A stretch of DNA of 6,566 bases from Candidatus Aenigmatarchaeota archaeon (GTDB taxonomy: Archaea; Aenigmatarchaeota; Aenigmatarchaeia; CG10238-14): positions 1 through 6,566 of the forward strand of contig JAPLUX010000032.1 in NCBI GenBank assembly GCA_026397455.1. Direction: 5' to 3'. Positions 5,196-6,566 of the stretch are shown here, one piece after another. The translations under genes were made by a program, and so were the position numbers. The notes beneath the pieces were generated by a model. The model was not told where the DNA came from and did not search any database. It saw only the letters and a list, made by a program, of their open reading frames with translations. Positions within the stretch are counted from its first letter, which is position 1. The number at the start of each line of letters is the position of its first letter.

Positions 5196-5429
5196 ATGGA
5201 AAAATTGAAAGTGCATATACTCAGAAGAGCCTACAGACATACTTATATCGGCAGAAGACACATGTCGATAGATGATTTCCGTCAAGGCTTGCCAAAACAT
5301 GAAAGAGATATGAGTAAGATTGAAAAAACAGTCAAAGAATTGATAAATGAAGGCTATCTGATTCCTATGAAACTTGGAAGGGTTTCTATTAATCCGCAAA
5401 TGTTGGATAAAATTAGAGAAATTGTATGA
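5196..5429 (+). CDS. Small basic winged-helix-like hypothetical protein, 77 residues
   Basis: The protein has two parts. Residues 1-36 are basic and histidine-rich (ILRRAYRHTYIGRRHMSID, then FRQGLPKHE). Residues 37-77 read like the second half of a winged helix: a helix (MSKIEKTVKELINEGYL), a short strand turn (IPMKLGRVSINP) and a final helix (MLDKIREIV). As I recall it, proteins with an RRAYRH...IG..H...D...GLPKH pattern occur in archaeal genomes as small uncharacterised proteins, probably nucleic-acid-binding. The ATG at 5196 is the first in frame. Only a weak AT-rich box (about 5165-5180) precedes it, with no Shine-Dalgarno site. It is divergent from the winged-helix regulator across a palindromic operator, so the two probably form a regulated pair. 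A toxin-antitoxin or element-maintenance role is possible but unsupported. Confidence 0.7.
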   Translation: MEKLKVHILRRAYRHTYIGRRHMSIDDFRQGLPKHERDMSKIEKTVKELINEGYLIPMKLGRVSINPQMLDKIREIV

Positions 5430-5547
5430 CAAAATTGAAATAACTCTAATCAGATAAGTTAAACATAGAAATTATCCTTATAACCTTTGATTCTCTATTT
5501 AAAAAAAGGCATAAAATCTGATATTTATACCTTAACTTTTAAGAATC
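5430..5547 (+). other. Intergenic stretch where the N-terminus of the UPF0282 gene would be expected
   Basis: All three forward frames are interrupted by stops, and nothing resembles the missing N-terminal 70-80 residues of the following gene; in that gene's frame a TAA lies at 5533-5535. A TATA-like ATATTTATAC (5521-5530) sits 18-27 bases before the TTG at 5548. It may be a replacement promoter or chance AT-richness. Confidence 0.5.
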
Positions 5548-6243
5548 TTGTATGAGTTCGATTTATCATATAGATGCAACCCCTGGGAAGACTTGGACAT
5601 ATACGACGGTAAGACAATCCTGATAAAACATTCGACTGAGAACATAAACTTCAGCCAGAAAGGAAGGTCTGCGTTCTTCTTAAATCAGATAAAAGATAGA
5701 CCGAAGAAACTAGAGTATGCTGACGGTAAGAAATACCAGTTCGGCAAGACTAAGCTTGAATTCTCAAAGGCTGTTTTTCATGGGACTAACAATAGATTAG
5801 GTTATGTTATAGAAGTCTTGGTTGACGATGGAGATTATAAATTCATTCATTCGAGTGACGTAGAGGGTCCATCCGTGTCAGATCAAGCTGAATTCATACT
5901 TACGAATAAACCAAACCTAGTATTTTCTGACGGTCCTCTGTCCTACATTATGTACAGGTTTGGTATGCAGGCGATGAGAAACTCTGTCGAGAACATGATC
6001 AAGATAATCGAGGCTTGTCCACTGGATGCTTTCATAACAGACCATCATTTCTTGAGAGATTTGAGATGGAAGGATAAGATTCCTAAAGTCTTTGAGGTTG
6101 CTGAGAAGAAGAAAGTTAAGTTGCAGACGACAGCTGAGTTTGCTGGGAAAGATGTTGAGATGTTAGAGGCGCATAGGAAGGAGTTGTTCAAAGAACATCC
6201 TGGGATGAAGTTTGAGATGAAGAAGAAAATGTTTGAGGATTAA
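5548..6243 (+). CDS. UPF0282/COG2248 metallo-beta-lactamase-fold hydrolase, N-terminally truncated
   Basis: From residue about 18 the 231-residue product matches the archaeal UPF0282 family: IYDGKTILIKHSTENINFSQ (18-37), LEYADGKKYQFGKTKLEFS (55-73), VFHGTNNRLGYVIEV (77-91), HSSDVEGPS (101-109), SDGPLSYIMYRFG (127-139), ITDHHFLRDL (163-172) and a C-terminal TTAEFAGKD...LEAHRKELFKEH. D104 and D165-H166-H167 are probable retained metal ligands. Family members are about 290-310 residues and carry an HxHxDH site about 70 residues in; here that part is missing. The product begins YEFDL about where HYHYDH should be, so two motif histidines appear to be replaced. The only in-frame start is TTG at 5548, and a stop lies 15 bases before it. 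Without motif HxHxDH it is probably catalytically impaired: a pseudogene, or a protein adapted to another use. The remainder has no frameshift, which suggests recent loss or retained function. Confidence 0.8.
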   Translation: MYEFDLSYRCNPWEDLDIYDGKTILIKHSTENINFSQKGRSAFFLNQIKDRPKKLEYADGKKYQFGKTKLEFSKAVFHGTNNRLGYVIEVLVDDGDYKFIHSSDVEGPSVSDQAEFILTNKPNLVFSDGPLSYIMYRFGMQAMRNSVENMIKIIEACPLDAFITDHHFLRDLRWKDKIPKVFEVAEKKKVKLQTTAEFAGKDVEMLEAHRKELFKEHPGMKFEMKKKMFED

Positions 6244-6244
6244 C

Positions 6245-6254
6245 TTAAAAATTT
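6245..6254 (+). promoter_or_regulatory. Possible TATA box for the RNase J-like gene
   Basis: TTAAAAATTT lies 22-31 bases upstream of the ATG at 6276, directly after the UPF0282 stop codon. It would give a leaderless transcript. Alternatively the gene is co-transcribed with the one before it, since the gap is only 32 bp. Confidence 0.3.
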
Positions 6255-6275
6255 GTCTTTTTAATAATCAATCAT

Positions 6276-6566
6276 ATGAAATTAACTTTCTTCGGTGGAG
6301 TGAACGAGATAGGCGGTAATAAAATTCTCCTAGAAGACAGTGGAACAAAGATATTCCTCGATTTTGGCATGCCTTTTTCCCAAGTTGGCAAGTTTTTTTC
6401 TGAGTTCTTACAACCTAGAAAATGCAACGGCTTAGGAGACTTCTTTGAGTTCGGGTTATTACCAGATTTGAAAGGGTTGTACAGAAGAGATTATCTACAG
6501 CACATGGGTAGAGAACCGGAGGATACTGAATACCAAGGCGTATTATTAACACATGCACATGCCGAT
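6276..6566 (+). CDS. RNase J-like metallo-beta-lactamase-fold protein, N-terminal 97 residues; continues past window end
   Basis: The visible product begins MKLTFFGGVNEIGGNKILLE, with IFLDFGMPFS following, the usual opening of RNase J and related MBL/beta-CASP enzymes. It runs to GVLLTHAHAD at the last base, which is the start of the HxHxDH metal-binding motif. A stretch of about 45 residues between the DFG strand and the motif (LQPRKCNGLGDFFEFGLLPDLKGLYRRDYL) matches an RNase J-like MBL subfamily of prokaryotes. Such enzymes are zinc-dependent ribonucleases or related hydrolases. The beta-CASP and later motifs lie outside the window, so RNase activity is inferred. The gene follows the truncated UPF0282 gene by 32 bp in the same direction. 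The ATG at 6276 gives the family's N-terminus exactly. Confidence 0.82.
   Translation, partial: MKLTFFGGVNEIGGNKILLEDSGTKIFLDFGMPFSQVGKFFSEFLQPRKCNGLGDFFEFGLLPDLKGLYRRDYLQHMGREPEDTEYQGVLLTHAHAD

Noticed and set aside
5184..5432. Minus-strand frame of 82 codons over the 77-residue gene
   Set aside because: It is a complement of a gene with a sensible winged-helix-like product and has no promoter of its own.
1..6566. tRNA, rRNA or other structured RNA genes
   Set aside because: No cloverleaf, T-loop-like motif or GC-rich structured block was seen by eye on either strand.

Overview
The window looks like a low-GC archaeal chromosome fragment. Four lines of evidence support this. The gene content is typically archaeal: a COG2108-type radical SAM protein, a DUF763 protein and a UPF0282/COG2248 metallo-hydrolase. 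AT-rich TATA-like boxes lie about 20-40 bp before several start codons, with little or no leader. Clear Shine-Dalgarno sites are mostly absent. The small winged-helix regulator resembles those common in uncultured archaea. The exact lineage (DPANN-like or another AT-rich archaeal group) cannot be fixed from this sequence.

Left part, minus strand (1-3202). Three genes read leftward. A COG2108 radical SAM gene (3202 to 2147) overlaps a DUF763 gene (about 2150 to 1038) in an ATGA stop/start junction, so the two are probably translationally coupled. After a 61-bp gap with its own TATA-like box comes a MetH-type cobalamin-dependent methionine synthase. Its homocysteine-binding domain is complete, and the pterin-binding domain is cut off at base 1. 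The 12-mer TAATAAATAAGT stands before both the radical SAM gene and metH.

Middle part (3203-5547) is an accessory-looking island. It holds a short 47-codon ORF behind a TATA box, a decayed stretch, and an unrecognised 321-residue Cys-rich protein with one or two membrane segments. A 34-bp direct repeat (33/34 identical) flanks that gene. A 48-bp piece of its own coding sequence is repeated (43/48) across its stop codon. The two repeat types are fused at 4665-4746, a clear recombination scar. Beyond it lie a winged-helix regulator (minus) and a 77-residue basic winged-helix-like protein (plus), transcribed divergently. A 17-bp interrupted palindrome sits at the exact centre of their 111-bp intergenic region.

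Right part, plus strand (5548-6566). A UPF0282/COG2248 metallo-beta-lactamase-fold gene has lost its N-terminus, including the HxHxDH metal site. 32 bp later an RNase J-like MBL-fold protein begins; it is cut off by the window end inside its own THAHAD motif.

How the genes fit together: the outer genes look like conserved chromosomal functions (methionine synthesis, a radical SAM/DUF763 pair, RNA-processing-type MBL enzymes). The 3.2-5.5 kb interval looks like a variable insertion site with duplications, a regulator pair and edge damage to the neighbouring UPF0282 gene.
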